Positions 7,794 through 14,556 of a DNA stretch of 64,000 bases are shown one piece after another. The stretch comes from Albimonas pacifica (GTDB taxonomy: Bacteria; Pseudomonadota; Alphaproteobacteria; Rhodobacterales; Rhodobacteraceae): assembly GCF_900113695.1 (NCBI RefSeq), contig NZ_FOQH01000008.1, positions 1 to 64,000 of the forward strand. Direction: 5' to 3'. Within the stretch, counting starts at the first letter, position 1. Each line of letters starts with the position of its first letter. Below the pieces are notes generated by a model. It searched no databases. It saw only the letters and a program-made list of their open reading frames with translations, and was not told the DNA's origin. A program made the translations under genes and the position numbers.

Positions 7794-8093
7794 ATGTCGC
7801 TCGCTCTTTGGGCCCTTATCGGGATACTTTGCAAGAAGTGGTGGCAGGTCCTGATCGGCGCCGCGGTGCTGACCGTCCTCGCGATGCTGAGGTTCGAGTT
7901 CAACGTGGGGCCGAACTTGCGCGAGTTGGGCTACGCGCCGAGATCCTTCGGCGCGGTGCTGCTGGGGACCTTTCCGCTGCATGTCGCCGGCTGCTTCTTC
8001 TTCTTCGGTGTCAAGCACCTGGTGAAACGGATCGCGCGTCGGGCTGATGCGCGGCGGGGCATCTCGTCGGATGACGCCCCGCCGCAGTCTTGA
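7794..8093 (+). CDS. Small membrane protein of unknown function
   Basis: The 99-residue product has two or three hydrophobic segments (about residues 2-12, 15-32 and 51-72, the last containing HVAGCFFFFGVKHL) and a positively charged, polar C-terminal tail. It is divergent from antirepressor 1 and is the only rightward gene in the left block of the prophage. Its isolated position, opposite in direction to its neighbours, is typical of a lysogenically expressed moron gene. The family is not recognised. The ATG at 7794 is preceded by a GGGGGGA ribosome-binding site. Confidence 0.55.
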   Translation: MSLALWALIGILCKKWWQVLIGAAVLTVLAMLRFEFNVGPNLRELGYAPRSFGAVLLGTFPLHVAGCFFFFGVKHLVKRIARRADARRGISSDDAPPQS

Positions 8094-8122
8094 GGCGCGG
8101 CCCGCAGGCCGCGCCTCGATCT

Positions 8123-8311
8123 TTACCGCACCGGCTGGTTGGTCTTGAACCGCAGCGCGATCCCGACCAGGGCCTGCACGGCGGAGACGATGGCGACCTG
8201 CACCTCGGGCGTGAGGCCGAGGTCGAGGCCGGCCATCGTGGTCAGCGTCGCCACCAGGGCCACGACCTGGGCCCAGATGCTCTTCGAGGCCCAGAAGGGT
8301 TTCGCTTCCAT
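8123..8311 (-). CDS. Holin-like small membrane protein
   Basis: The 62-residue product starts MEAKPFWASKSIWAQ and has two hydrophobic stretches separated by a short turn (VVALVATLTTMAGLDLGL and VQVAIVSAVQALVGIAL), followed by a basic tail. Small phage proteins with 'SKSIWAQVVAL' starts next to endolysins are usually annotated as holins, which open the inner membrane at lysis. The start has a clear AGGAG 9 nt upstream; a longer in-frame version would overlap the endolysin. It begins 13 nt after the endolysin stop codon, in the same transcript. Confidence 0.65.
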   Translation of the reverse strand: MEAKPFWASKSIWAQVVALVATLTTMAGLDLGLTPEVQVAIVSAVQALVGIALRFKTNQPVR

Positions 8312-8324
8312 GGAAGTCTCCTGT

Positions 8325-8918
8325 TCAGACGGAAGGCGAGAGGCTGGCGCGCAGCCCCTCGAGGAAGACGCCGGCGTAGCCAGCGACATCGTCGGCCCGG
8401 TCGAGGCCATTCACGCAGCGCCGCGCGTTCCGGAAATCCAGGTGGCCGGGGCGCACATGCTGGGACAGGCGGTCGCCGAAGACCCCTTCCAGCATCCCCT
8501 CCCAGATGACCTCCGATGCGATCTCGGGGCTCTTCACGAGGTCCGGGTTGCTGACCAGGTCCAGGCCCAGGCGCACGGACATGTCGGCGTAGTTGCGCAG
8601 CCAGGTGAGCTGCACGAAGCCGCGGCCGTGGTAGCGGCGGCGCTGATCGACGCGGGAGCCGGTCCCCATGAGGGGGAGATCTTCGCCGTAGGCCTTGCCG
8701 GCGCCGCGGCCGATCTCCTCCATGTGCAGGAAGCGCACCGTCTCGTGGTAAGCGGTCGCCAGCACATAGGCGGTCTTGCGCAGGCCTTTGCCGCGGCCGA
8801 GGCCCTGCTCGATCAGGAGGCGCAGGGGCGCCGCCTGCTTGGGCGGGAGCGAGCCGCGGAACAGCCGCGGCATGACGAAGGCCCCGAGGGCGTCGAAGTC
8901 GATGGCATGTGTGGTCAC
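8325..8918 (-). CDS. Endolysin, glycoside hydrolase family 19-like
   Basis: This 197-residue protein has the lysozyme-like GH19 (chitinase class I-type) pattern used by many phage endolysins. The catalytic glutamate is probably E59 in ATAYHETVRF. The loop YHGRGFVQLTWLRNYADM and the helix NPDLVKSPEIASEVIWEGM follow. It would cleave the peptidoglycan glycan backbone at the end of infection. There is no signal peptide, so export needs the adjacent holin. The gene is part of the leftward operon with integrase, overlapping the upstream gene by 4 nt. Finding lysis genes in the integrase operon is unusual. Confidence 0.85.
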   Translation of the reverse strand: MTTHAIDFDALGAFVMPRLFRGSLPPKQAAPLRLLIEQGLGRGKGLRKTAYVLATAYHETVRFLHMEEIGRGAGKAYGEDLPLMGTGSRVDQRRRYHGRGFVQLTWLRNYADMSVRLGLDLVSNPDLVKSPEIASEVIWEGMLEGVFGDRLSQHVRPGHLDFRNARRCVNGLDRADDVAGYAGVFLEGLRASLSPSV

Positions 8919-9160
8919 GTGGGTTCCTCCGAAGGCGGCGGCTGGACGGCGAGCATGACCGGCGGGTGGACCGAGCCGAGGATCGTGAGGCGCACCGCGC
9001 CGCCGGCGGCGAGTGCGGCGCGTTCGGCGGGGCTGGGCTCCCAGAGGCTGGTCATCTGATTGAAGCCGCCGACGTTCTCGTCCCGGATGGCGAGCGCGGT
9101 GAAATCGTCCTGGTCCTCGGCCAGCACCCGGGTCGCGTCGTGGATGCGGAGCGGCAGCAT
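8915..9160 (-). CDS. Small phage protein, unknown
   Basis: The 81-residue product (MLPLRIHDATRVLAEDQDD...) is not recognised. It contains IRDENVGGFNQMTSLWEPSPAE, resembling small polar accessory proteins found beside phage lysis genes. Start and stop overlap both neighbours (TGATG upstream, ATGA-type downstream), so it is translated as part of the operon. Confidence 0.6.
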   Translation of the reverse strand: MLPLRIHDATRVLAEDQDDFTALAIRDENVGGFNQMTSLWEPSPAERAALAAGGAVRLTILGSVHPPVMLAVQPPPSEEPT

Positions 9161-9432
9161 CACGCCCTCCCCGCCGGGATCGGCGCGCCGGGCGGGACGT
9201 CTCCGCGCGCCTCGAGCGTGTCGGCCGCCTCGCGGATCGCGGCGATCATCTGCGCGCGGTCGCCGTTCGAGACGTAGCCGCCATACCCGACGCCGCCCTC
9301 GGGGTTGGGCGTGCCGATGTGCAGGACGAAGACCATCCCCTTCGGCAGCTCCCGCTCGATGATCCGGGCGAGCTTCTGCAGCCGCGCCTCGCCCCGCCGG
9401 TAGAGCGTCAGGCGGCGTTCCTGTTCCGCCAT
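9160..9432 (-). CDS. Small phage protein, unknown
   Basis: The 90-residue product begins MAEQERRLTLYRRGEARLQ and contains IERELPKGMVFVLHIGTPNPEGGVGYGGYVSNGDRAQ split by short turns. It shares the feature 'P-x-G-x-x-[FY]-V-x-[IL]' with the next upstream protein (LIPEGCAYVVILTQP), so the two may be distant duplicates. The function is unknown. It is translationally coupled on both sides. Confidence 0.6.
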   Translation of the reverse strand: MAEQERRLTLYRRGEARLQKLARIIERELPKGMVFVLHIGTPNPEGGVGYGGYVSNGDRAQMIAAIREAADTLEARGDVPPGAPIPAGRA

Positions 9433-9698
9433 CACGCCCTCCCGACCTTCGCCGGCGCTGCGATGCGCCGGGCGCCCCCGGCCCGCGCCGTCTGGGACAG
9501 ATGCGCCAGGACGTCGGCGGCGTGCTCGTCGCAAAGCCCGCGCATGCGCAGGCGGAGAGGCATGTCCTCCCCGGCGTCGGCGCACGGCTGGGTCAGGATC
9601 ACGACGTAGGCGCAGCCTTCCGGGATGAGCTGATCGAGCAGGCTCATGGCGATATCGGCGAGATGGGTGATCTCGGGGTTGCTGTCGGCGCCGCTCAT
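9432..9698 (-). CDS. Small phage protein, unknown
   Basis: The 88-residue product starts MSGADSNPEITHLADIAMS and contains LLDQLIPEGCAYVVILTQPC and a C-terminal helix with an 'ADVLAHLSQTA' stretch. It resembles the protein encoded immediately downstream in its central strand, suggesting common ancestry. The family is not recognised. Coupled to both neighbours by overlapping start and stop codons. Confidence 0.6.
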   Translation of the reverse strand: MSGADSNPEITHLADIAMSLLDQLIPEGCAYVVILTQPCADAGEDMPLRLRMRGLCDEHAADVLAHLSQTARAGGARRIAAPAKVGRA

Positions 9699-9958
9699 GC
9701 CGCCCTCCGATCGTCGATCACCGAGCCGATCCACGGATCCGTCCCGGGCGGGCGTCGGCCCAGCTCGGCCTCGACGTCCAGGATCAGGCGGCGCAGGCGC
9801 TGCAGCTGGGGCGCCGCGTCGAGCTCCGTCGGCAAGGCGTAGACGCCCGACGCGGCCATCATCTGGTGCTCGGCCCGGATCTGGTCCTGCCTCGCGAGGA
9901 GCTGGCCGAGCTGGTCGCAGAGCGCGGCGTGGCAGCGCTCGAGGAGATGGGTGTTCAT
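9695..9958 (-). CDS. Small helical phage protein, unknown
   Basis: The 87-residue product (MNTHLLERCHAALCDQLGQL...) is mostly predicted helix with a leucine-rich heptad pattern in both halves, and ends DPWIGSVIDDRRAA. No family is recognised. It overlaps both neighbours by 4 nt in the leftward operon. Confidence 0.6.
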   Translation of the reverse strand: MNTHLLERCHAALCDQLGQLLARQDQIRAEHQMMAASGVYALPTELDAAPQLQRLRRLILDVEAELGRRPPGTDPWIGSVIDDRRAA

Positions 9959-10197
9959 GCTTCGACCTCCGGTCGGTTCGCCGCCTCGGCCTTCGCGTGG
10001 GCGGCCGCAAGCAGGTCGAGCGCGTCGGCCACGCCGCGGTTTCTCGTGGCGAGATCCGCGAGCTGGGTCGCGATGCGGTCCAGCTCCTCGGCGTGATGGT
10101 TGGCCAGGTGCGCGAGGATCGCCCCGAGGCTCAGCTCACCCCAGGCGATGGCCTTGGCGACCAGGTCGCCGTCGTCGGCTTCGAGGGTCAGGCTCAT
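9955..10197 (-). CDS. Small helical phage protein, unknown
   Basis: The 80-residue, acidic, Ala/Leu-rich product (MSLTLEADDGDLVAKAIAWG...) is predicted to be two helices that could form a coiled coil. No family is recognised. Start and stop overlap both neighbours by 4 nt. Confidence 0.6.
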   Translation of the reverse strand: MSLTLEADDGDLVAKAIAWGELSLGAILAHLANHHAEELDRIATQLADLATRNRGVADALDLLAAAHAKAEAANRPEVEA

Positions 10198-10403
10198 GAC
10201 TTGCGCCCTTCCTTCTGCGCCGCGGCGCGGAGCGCTGCGGCCTTCGCCTTGCGCGCCTTCCGCTCGGCCTGTCGGCGTTGCTGGCGGCTGCGAGCGGAGG
10301 TCTTGGGGGTCGCCAGCCAGATCGCGCGCTGGCGCTGCAGCCGCACCGCGGCGCGGCGCGTGCCGGCGCCGGGGGCTGCGTCGTGGAACCTCGTGTGCTT
10401 CAA
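10194..10403 (-). CDS. Small basic phage protein with TTG start
   Basis: The 69-residue product is strongly basic (KHTRFHDAAPG..., RSRQQRRQAERKARKAK) and could bind nucleic acid. There is no ATG in the right place. A TTG at 10401-10403 overlaps the integrase stop codon (TTGA) and has GGAG 8 nt upstream, which copies the overlap pattern of every other junction in this operon, so it is preferred. The function is unknown. Confidence 0.5.
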   Translation of the reverse strand: MKHTRFHDAAPGAGTRRAAVRLQRQRAIWLATPKTSARSRQQRRQAERKARKAKAAALRAAAQKEGRKS

Positions 10404-11647
10404 GATCGCGTCTCCTTCTTCGCGCCGGCCGGCTTGCCCGGCCGCTTCATCGCCTGCACCGCCCGCCTGGCGCCGTCGAAGGCGGGCGGGTTGTAGGTCT
10501 GGCCCAGCCGCGGGTTGCGGTCGGACTGGTTGCCCAGGCCGTCGGCCCGGTCGCGCTCGGACGCGCCGCCCTCGCGCGACCACCACGCCCAGGAGCGGCG
10601 CAGGTCGCGGAACTGGACGTCGCGGAGCGAGGGCATGCGCTTCGCCGCCGCGGCGCGGACCTGGGCGAAGTGGTGCCGGAAGGTGTCGGCGGCGTAGGCC
10701 TGGCCCCCGAACGCCACGACGGGCGCGAGGGGGTCGGGCGCCGGCCCGCCGCCGGCGAGCTCGGCGAGGCGCGCGTCCAGCAGTGGCCGCAGCTCGTCAT
10801 GGATCGGCATCGCCGCGTGCTTCGCCTCGGAGCCGGCCCGCGCCTTCGAGCGCTCGAAGGCCCAGACGAGGAGCGCCTCGCCCTCCTCCTCGCGCTCGAT
10901 GAAGTCGCCGGCGCAGGCGGCGAGGACGTCGGTCTGCCGCTGGCCCTGATACCAGGCGATCGCGATCCCGAGCGCCACGCCCGGCCGCTGCAGCTTCTCG
11001 GCCGAGGCGAGCAGGTCGCCGAACTCCTCCCAGCTCACGACGCGGTCGCGGGGCGGCGGGGTCTCGAGCTTGAGCCGGAGCGCGGGATGATCCGTCACCC
11101 AGCCGACGAGCTCGCCGTAGGTCATGAGGACCGAGAGGACGCGGACGTCATGGGCGGCCAGCGAGGCGCCCTTTTCGCGGTAGAGGGTTTCGTACCACTC
11201 GTAGACGATGGGCTTGGTGAAGGCGGCGACGCGGGTGGCGCCCCACTTCTTCTCGATGCGGCGCAGGGTTTCGTCGTAGTCGCGCCGCGTGGCGGGTTTG
11301 AGCTTCCCCCACCGGGGCGACGCCCGGAACTTCGCGGCCAGGGCCGAGACGGTGCGCGTCGCGCCCGCCGACAGCATCGAGCCCTCGCGGGCGCGCTGCA
11401 CGCGGCGGTTCAGCCCCTCCGCCTGGCGCAGCGACCAGGTCAGACGGTTCGGGTCGAGCTCCACGACCTCGAACCCCAGGTGGCGCTCCGCCGGCGTCGG
11501 CTCCCACCACAGGCGCCAGGATCCGTCCGCCCGCTCGCGGTCGCGCAGCCGCGGCGGGATCTTGCCGCCCTTCGCCCGCACCTGGTCGAGCGGCCCGACC
11601 GCCGATGGCTTGCGCGCGGGCGCTGGGGAGGCGCGGCGGCGCGTCAC
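10400..11647 (-). CDS. int: Tyrosine recombinase, phage integrase
   Basis: The 415-residue protein inserts the phage into tRNA-Lys. It has an N-terminal arm-binding part, a SAM-like core-binding domain (about 95-195) and a catalytic domain with box I arginine R237 (YQGQRQTD), box II arginine R350 (FRDLRRSW) and the nucleophile Y385 (LGQTYNPP). Two usual histidines are replaced: R347 is in the HxxR position and N373 in the LGH position. Related phage integrases tolerate such changes, but activity is worth testing. The gene is not at the prophage end as is usual; it lies 3.7 kb inside, in an operon between an excisionase-like gene and small genes leading to the lysis genes. Confidence 0.9.
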   Translation of the reverse strand: MTRRRASPAPARKPSAVGPLDQVRAKGGKIPPRLRDRERADGSWRLWWEPTPAERHLGFEVVELDPNRLTWSLRQAEGLNRRVQRAREGSMLSAGATRTVSALAAKFRASPRWGKLKPATRRDYDETLRRIEKKWGATRVAAFTKPIVYEWYETLYREKGASLAAHDVRVLSVLMTYGELVGWVTDHPALRLKLETPPPRDRVVSWEEFGDLLASAEKLQRPGVALGIAIAWYQGQRQTDVLAACAGDFIEREEEGEALLVWAFERSKARAGSEAKHAAMPIHDELRPLLDARLAELAGGGPAPDPLAPVVAFGGQAYAADTFRHHFAQVRAAAAKRMPSLRDVQFRDLRRSWAWWSREGGASERDRADGLGNQSDRNPRLGQTYNPPAFDGARRAVQAMKRPGKPAGAKKETRS

Positions 11648-11961
11648 GCGGCGCCCGCCATGCGCAACATCACCGCGCGATCAGCGGCGAGGTCGGCGGC
11701 CGAGAGCCCGGGCACGCCTTCGACCGGCGGCAGCGGGCGATCCAGCCAGGCGAGGACCTCGTCCCGCCGCCAGAGGTATTCGCGGCCGGCTGTGCGGGCA
11801 GGCGGGGGGAAGTCCTCGTCCTCCTCGAGGCGCAGGCGGGCGTCGCGGAACGTGGCGGCCGAGGCGTAGCCCAGCAGCTTCGCCAGCTCGGCCGAGCGGA
11901 TGAACACCGGCGGCCGCGTGTAGGCGGGGCAGGAGAGGGAGGGGCCGGGCGGGGTTCTCAT
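11644..11961 (-). CDS. Excisionase-like helix-turn-helix protein
   Basis: The 105-residue protein has the AlpA/Xis-type winged-helix layout: VFIRSAELAKLLGYASAATF gives the HTH and REYLWRRDEVLAWLDR gives the wing and end of the domain. It overlaps the integrase start by 4 nt, the usual place for a recombination directionality factor that bends att DNA to favour excision. A role as a transcription regulator cannot be excluded. Confidence 0.65.
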   Translation of the reverse strand: MRTPPGPSLSCPAYTRPPVFIRSAELAKLLGYASAATFRDARLRLEEDEDFPPPARTAGREYLWRRDEVLAWLDRPLPPVEGVPGLSAADLAADRAVMLRMAGAA

Positions 11962-12080
11962 TCCAGGCCCTCCGGCTTGCGGACCTGGCGGACGTTGCGC
12001 GTCGCCAGGCCGAAGGCGAGCCCGGCGAGGAAGCCGCCGAAGCCGGTCAGGAACAGGGCGGGCAGGAGATCCTCAGCCAT
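11958..12080 (-). CDS. 40-residue membrane peptide
   Basis: This short gene encodes MAEDLLPALFLTGFGGFLAG followed by LAFGLATRN and a basic tail, so it is one Gly-rich hydrophobic helix plus a polar end. Its ATG and TGA overlap the upstream (8 nt) and downstream (ATGA) genes, which argues that it is translated. The function is unknown. Confidence 0.5.
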   Translation of the reverse strand: MAEDLLPALFLTGFGGFLAGLAFGLATRNVRQVRKPEGLE

Positions 12081-12390
12081 CGGCGGGCCCTCCCGCGGTC
12101 AGGCCGAGGGCCGGGCGGCGCGGCGGCGGCGGCAGGGTCACGACGTTGCGCGCGACCGGGCGGCCGCGGCGGTCGCGCCAGGCCTGCAGGCGTTCGGCCA
12201 GAGCGCGCATCCGGGCGGCGTAGCGGCGGCGCGCGCGCAGCTCGTCGATGATCGCGGGCATGGTCAGACAGAGCAGCGCGACGCCGTCGGCGCTGGCGCG
12301 GTCCTGGGCGACGTCGCCGGCGGTGATCGCCAGGTGCGCCAGGAGCTCGTCGCTGATCGGCGGCAGCGGGGGCGGAGCGGGTTGCGGCAT
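12073..12390 (-). CDS. First gene of the leftward prophage operon, unknown
   Basis: The 105-residue product has a Pro-rich start, a helical middle (ISDELLAHLAITAGDVAQDR, then MPAIIDELRARRRYAARM) and a Pro-rich end. No family is recognised. Its start is preceded by GAGGAGG, and the operator-like repeats at 12463-12508 lie 73-118 nt upstream, so this gene is probably the first one under repressor control in the leftward operon. Confidence 0.55.
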   Translation of the reverse strand: MPQPAPPPLPPISDELLAHLAITAGDVAQDRASADGVALLCLTMPAIIDELRARRRYAARMRALAERLQAWRDRRGRPVARNVVTLPPPPRRPALGLTAGGPADG

Positions 12391-12462
12391 GAAAGTCCTC
12401 CTCGCAATGGGCGCGGAGGGCCATGTGTCGAGCTCCTCTGCGCTGTCGGACGCAGAGGTAAC

Positions 12463-12508
12463 GTGAGATTATCGCACTTTCAAGCAGAAATGTGAGGTTG
12501 TCGCACTT
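12463..12508. promoter_or_regulatory. Paired operator repeats of the leftward operon
   Basis: In operon orientation AAGTGCGACAACCTCAC (12508-12492) and AAGTGCGATAATCTCAC (12479-12463) are 17-nt direct repeats spaced 29 nt apart, matching at 15 positions. They lie between the repressor gene and the first gene it would control. A related site is present on the other side of the repressor gene. GATAAT inside the second copy could serve as a -10 element, so a bound repressor would block the promoter. Confidence 0.6.
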
Positions 12509-12530
12509 ATGAGATTTGCTGCGCGCGGCG

Positions 12531-13145
12531 CTAGAGGCCGCGCCACATGCAGGCCACTACACCCTTGATAACTACTCGTTCATGATCGACCACCATTGGG
12601 CGAGCGAAGTCGGGTCGGGCGCTGAGCGCAAATATGATGGGCGGCTCGAAGCGTCGGAGCACCAGCGAGGCATTCCCCGTGGCAATATCGAGGACCTCCG
12701 CCAGCACGTCGTCCCCGCGTTTCGCGGTCTCAGCCTTGAGGCGATCAGACACCAGACAGTCCCCTGGCTTATAGCCGCCGAGGATCATGTGCTCAGTCTT
12801 GACGATCCAAGCGGTTCTGTGAGCACCGGCTATTCCGAAGAGGCTGAAGTACTCGTCGGAATTGCGAACCCCTGTCCAATCATACTCTTCAAGCTCACTT
12901 GAGGGATGCGCCGAACGGCCGGCCATGGCTTTCGCCGCCGGATGATGAAGCCCCGCTTTTTCCAGCACGAGATCGATTGGGATCTGTAGCAGGCTAGCAA
13001 AAGCTGAAACCTCTTCCGGCTTCAGTTTTCGTTCACCGCTGTAAATTCTAGATATGACGGTTCGATCCCGCCCGATCTTCCGGGCGAGATCATCATTTGT
13101 CACGCCCATTTGGCGCTGAAGCTTCTTGAAGAACGATGCATCCAT
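12531..13145 (-). CDS. Prophage repressor, HTH plus S24-like C-terminal domain
   Basis: The 204-residue protein starts with an Xre-type HTH (MGVTNDDLARKIGRDRTVIS, about residues 15-60). It continues with a C-terminal domain that looks like the LexA/CI peptidase fold (HMILGGYKPGDCLVSDR aligns with the usual nucleophile region). The nucleophile serine is replaced: the residue before Met is His. The usual catalytic lysine also seems to be Arg (LVLRRFEP). It may therefore dimerise but not self-cleave. It lies between two sets of operator-like repeats and is divergent from the Cro-like gene. An in-frame ATG at 13157 is an alternative start. Confidence 0.8.
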   Translation of the reverse strand: MDASFFKKLQRQMGVTNDDLARKIGRDRTVISRIYSGERKLKPEEVSAFASLLQIPIDLVLEKAGLHHPAAKAMAGRSAHPSSELEEYDWTGVRNSDEYFSLFGIAGAHRTAWIVKTEHMILGGYKPGDCLVSDRLKAETAKRGDDVLAEVLDIATGNASLVLRRFEPPIIFALSARPDFARPMVVDHERVVIKGVVACMWRGL

Positions 13146-13179
13146 GCGGCGCAACATGAGAGCGCGGAGCCGCACATAG

Positions 13180-13207
13180 AAGTGCGGAAAGCTCTTGAAG
13201 ATCGCAC
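13180..13207. promoter_or_regulatory. Operator-like site between repressor and Cro-like gene
   Basis: AAGTGCGGAAAGCTCTT (13180-13196) matches the leftward operators at 11 of 17 positions, and CGCAC ends an opposing half-site at 13203-13207. The site sits in the short divergent promoter region, as expected for an immunity operator controlling both repressor and early genes. Confidence 0.45.
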
Positions 13208-13228
13208 ATGTGTGGCGTATCGACAGAT

Positions 13229-13537
13229 ATGTCCAACGCAGTGTCCCCCGTCGATGTCGTTGTCAGCCTCTTCGGCTCCCCGGGAGCTGTTGCGGAGGTC
13301 TGCGACCGCCATCGAACCGCGGTGTCGCATTGGCGACGTGCGGGGCCTCGGCGGGAGGCGGGCGACGTTCCGCCTCCCCACATGCGCAAGCTCCTCGCCC
13401 ACGCCCGCGCCCACGGCATCCCCCTGACGGCCGAGCACCTGATCTTCGGCGCCACGCGCGCCGAGCTCGAGATCCTGCTTGACCGACGGAACCCCGACGC
13501 AGCGGCCACCCCCGCCGCGTCGGTGGCGGCGGAGTAG
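13229..13537 (+). CDS. Cro-like DNA-binding protein
   Basis: The 102-residue product contains a short HTH of the YdaS/Cro type (VVSLFGSPGAVAEVCDRHRT then AVSHWRRAG), followed by a region rich in Leu/Ala with 'GIPLTAEHLIFG'. It is the first rightward gene and is divergent from the repressor, so it probably acts like Cro to shut off repressor synthesis when the lytic cycle begins. No strong ribosome-binding site is visible; an in-frame ATG at 13208 is the alternative start. Confidence 0.65.
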   Translation: MSNAVSPVDVVVSLFGSPGAVAEVCDRHRTAVSHWRRAGPRREAGDVPPPHMRKLLAHARAHGIPLTAEHLIFGATRAELEILLDRRNPDAAATPAASVAAE

Positions 13538-13659
13538 GCCCCGTGGGCCGCGTCGCTCCCCGCCCGGTCGCCGCGCCGCGTTGCGGGTTCCCGGCGCGGC
13601 GGCCGTCCCTCTCCTCCCTGGCCGCGGGAGTTGGCTGTCGCCTCGCCCGCGGCTCACTC

Positions 13660-13711
13660 CCCCGCCGCCGGTCCGTTTCCCTGCCTGGACGGACCGGCGG
13701 CGGGGATTTTT
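13660..13711 (+). terminator. Strong intrinsic terminator after the Cro-like gene
   Basis: A 16-bp GC-rich stem (CCCCGCCGCCGGTCCG with its exact complement), a 14-nt loop and then ATTTTT give a classical rho-independent terminator. It separates the Cro-like gene from the replication operon, so read-through or antitermination would be needed for replication genes, unless a promoter follows. Confidence 0.75.
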
Positions 13712-13724
13712 CGGGAGCGCAGGC

Positions 13725-13997
13725 ATGACGCATCTCGGCATCAGCCCCGACGGCGACGGCTTCAAAGTCGAGGAGCTCACCTGGACCGAGATCGCCCGCT
13801 TCGCGCGGCGCGAGGACGCCGAGCTGTTCGTCTCGGCGAAACATGGCGGGCGCCCGCTGGACCCGGTCCGGATGGTCCCGACCTCCATGCTGACGCCGGA
13901 GCAGCTCGGGCAGCTCGACGACGCGCCGGAGCCGGATCTCGAGGTCGAGCCCCGGTGGTGGCCCCGCGGCGGGGAACTTTCGGGAGGTTCGGCATGA
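13725..13997 (+). CDS. Small early phage protein, unknown
   Basis: The 90-residue acidic product (MTHLGISPDGDGFKVEELTW...) is not recognised. It contains a 'SPDGDGFKVEELTWTEIARF' stretch and an acidic C-terminal half ending near EVEPRWWPRGGE. The start has GGGAG upstream, inside the tail of the terminator, so a transcript passing the terminator carries the site. It is the first gene of the early operon and overlaps the next by 4 nt. Confidence 0.6.
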   Translation: MTHLGISPDGDGFKVEELTWTEIARFARREDAELFVSAKHGGRPLDPVRMVPTSMLTPEQLGQLDDAPEPDLEVEPRWWPRGGELSGGSA

Positions 13998-14203
13998 CCG
14001 AGGACCGCCGGCCCAGACCCCACCGCAAGCGCGCCTCGGAGGTCGAAGACTGGTCGAAGCCCAAGGCGCCGACCCACCCGCGCGCCTGCATCTGCTGCGG
14101 CGTGCAGTTCCGTTCGGAGGGCGCGCATCATCGGATGTGCAAGTCCTGCCGGACGGGGGCATGGGATCGGAACCCGGCCTTTCCCGGGGCGGTGATCGAA
14201 TGA
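13994..14203 (+). CDS. Small zinc-ribbon protein
   Basis: The 69-residue basic protein has two CxxC pairs (CICCGVQF and MCKSC) spaced 15 residues apart, with His residues between them (GAHHR), which suggests a zinc-ribbon. The N-terminal half is very basic, so nucleic acid binding is possible. It is coupled to both neighbours by ATGA overlaps. The role in early infection is unknown. Confidence 0.6.
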   Translation: MTEDRRPRPHRKRASEVEDWSKPKAPTHPRACICCGVQFRSEGAHHRMCKSCRTGAWDRNPAFPGAVIE

Positions 14204-14556
14204 CCGACGCCCCCCGATCCCCCATCATCGCGTTCGGCCTGCACGCCGCCGCGCGGGCCATGGCCGCGAAGCTCCGCCCGCTGACCGAGGACGAGGCCGC
14301 CGAGCTCCGACAGCGGCTCGACTGGTTTCTGCCGGATCGGGCGGACCTGACCGAGGCGCTCGAGGCGTTCCTGGCCGAGGTCGGGCCGGAGGCCGACGTC
14401 GACGACGCCGCCCGCCAGACGGCGGCGGACGCTTTCCTGGCGCAGCTCGCCGCCCTCGAGGACGGCTTGACGATCGCCGAGGCGCAGGCCCGGCGCATCG
14501 CCGGCGCGATGGATCAGATCGAGTTCGACTGGCAGCAGAGGGCCGACCTGCGATGA
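14200..14556 (+). CDS. Small acidic helical early protein, unknown
   Basis: The 118-residue product is acidic and predicted to be almost all helix (LTEDEAAELRQRLDWFLPDR, LTEALEAFLAEVGPEADVDD, LAALEDGLTIAEAQARRIAG). No family is recognised. It overlaps both neighbours by 4 nt in the early operon. Confidence 0.55.
   Translation: MTDAPRSPIIAFGLHAAARAMAAKLRPLTEDEAAELRQRLDWFLPDRADLTEALEAFLAEVGPEADVDDAARQTAADAFLAQLAALEDGLTIAEAQARRIAGAMDQIEFDWQQRADLR

Noticed and set aside
12516-12902. A rightward open frame of 128 codons inside the repressor gene
   Set aside because: It lies antisense to the repressor, whose HTH and C-terminal domain are clear, and it covers the operator region.
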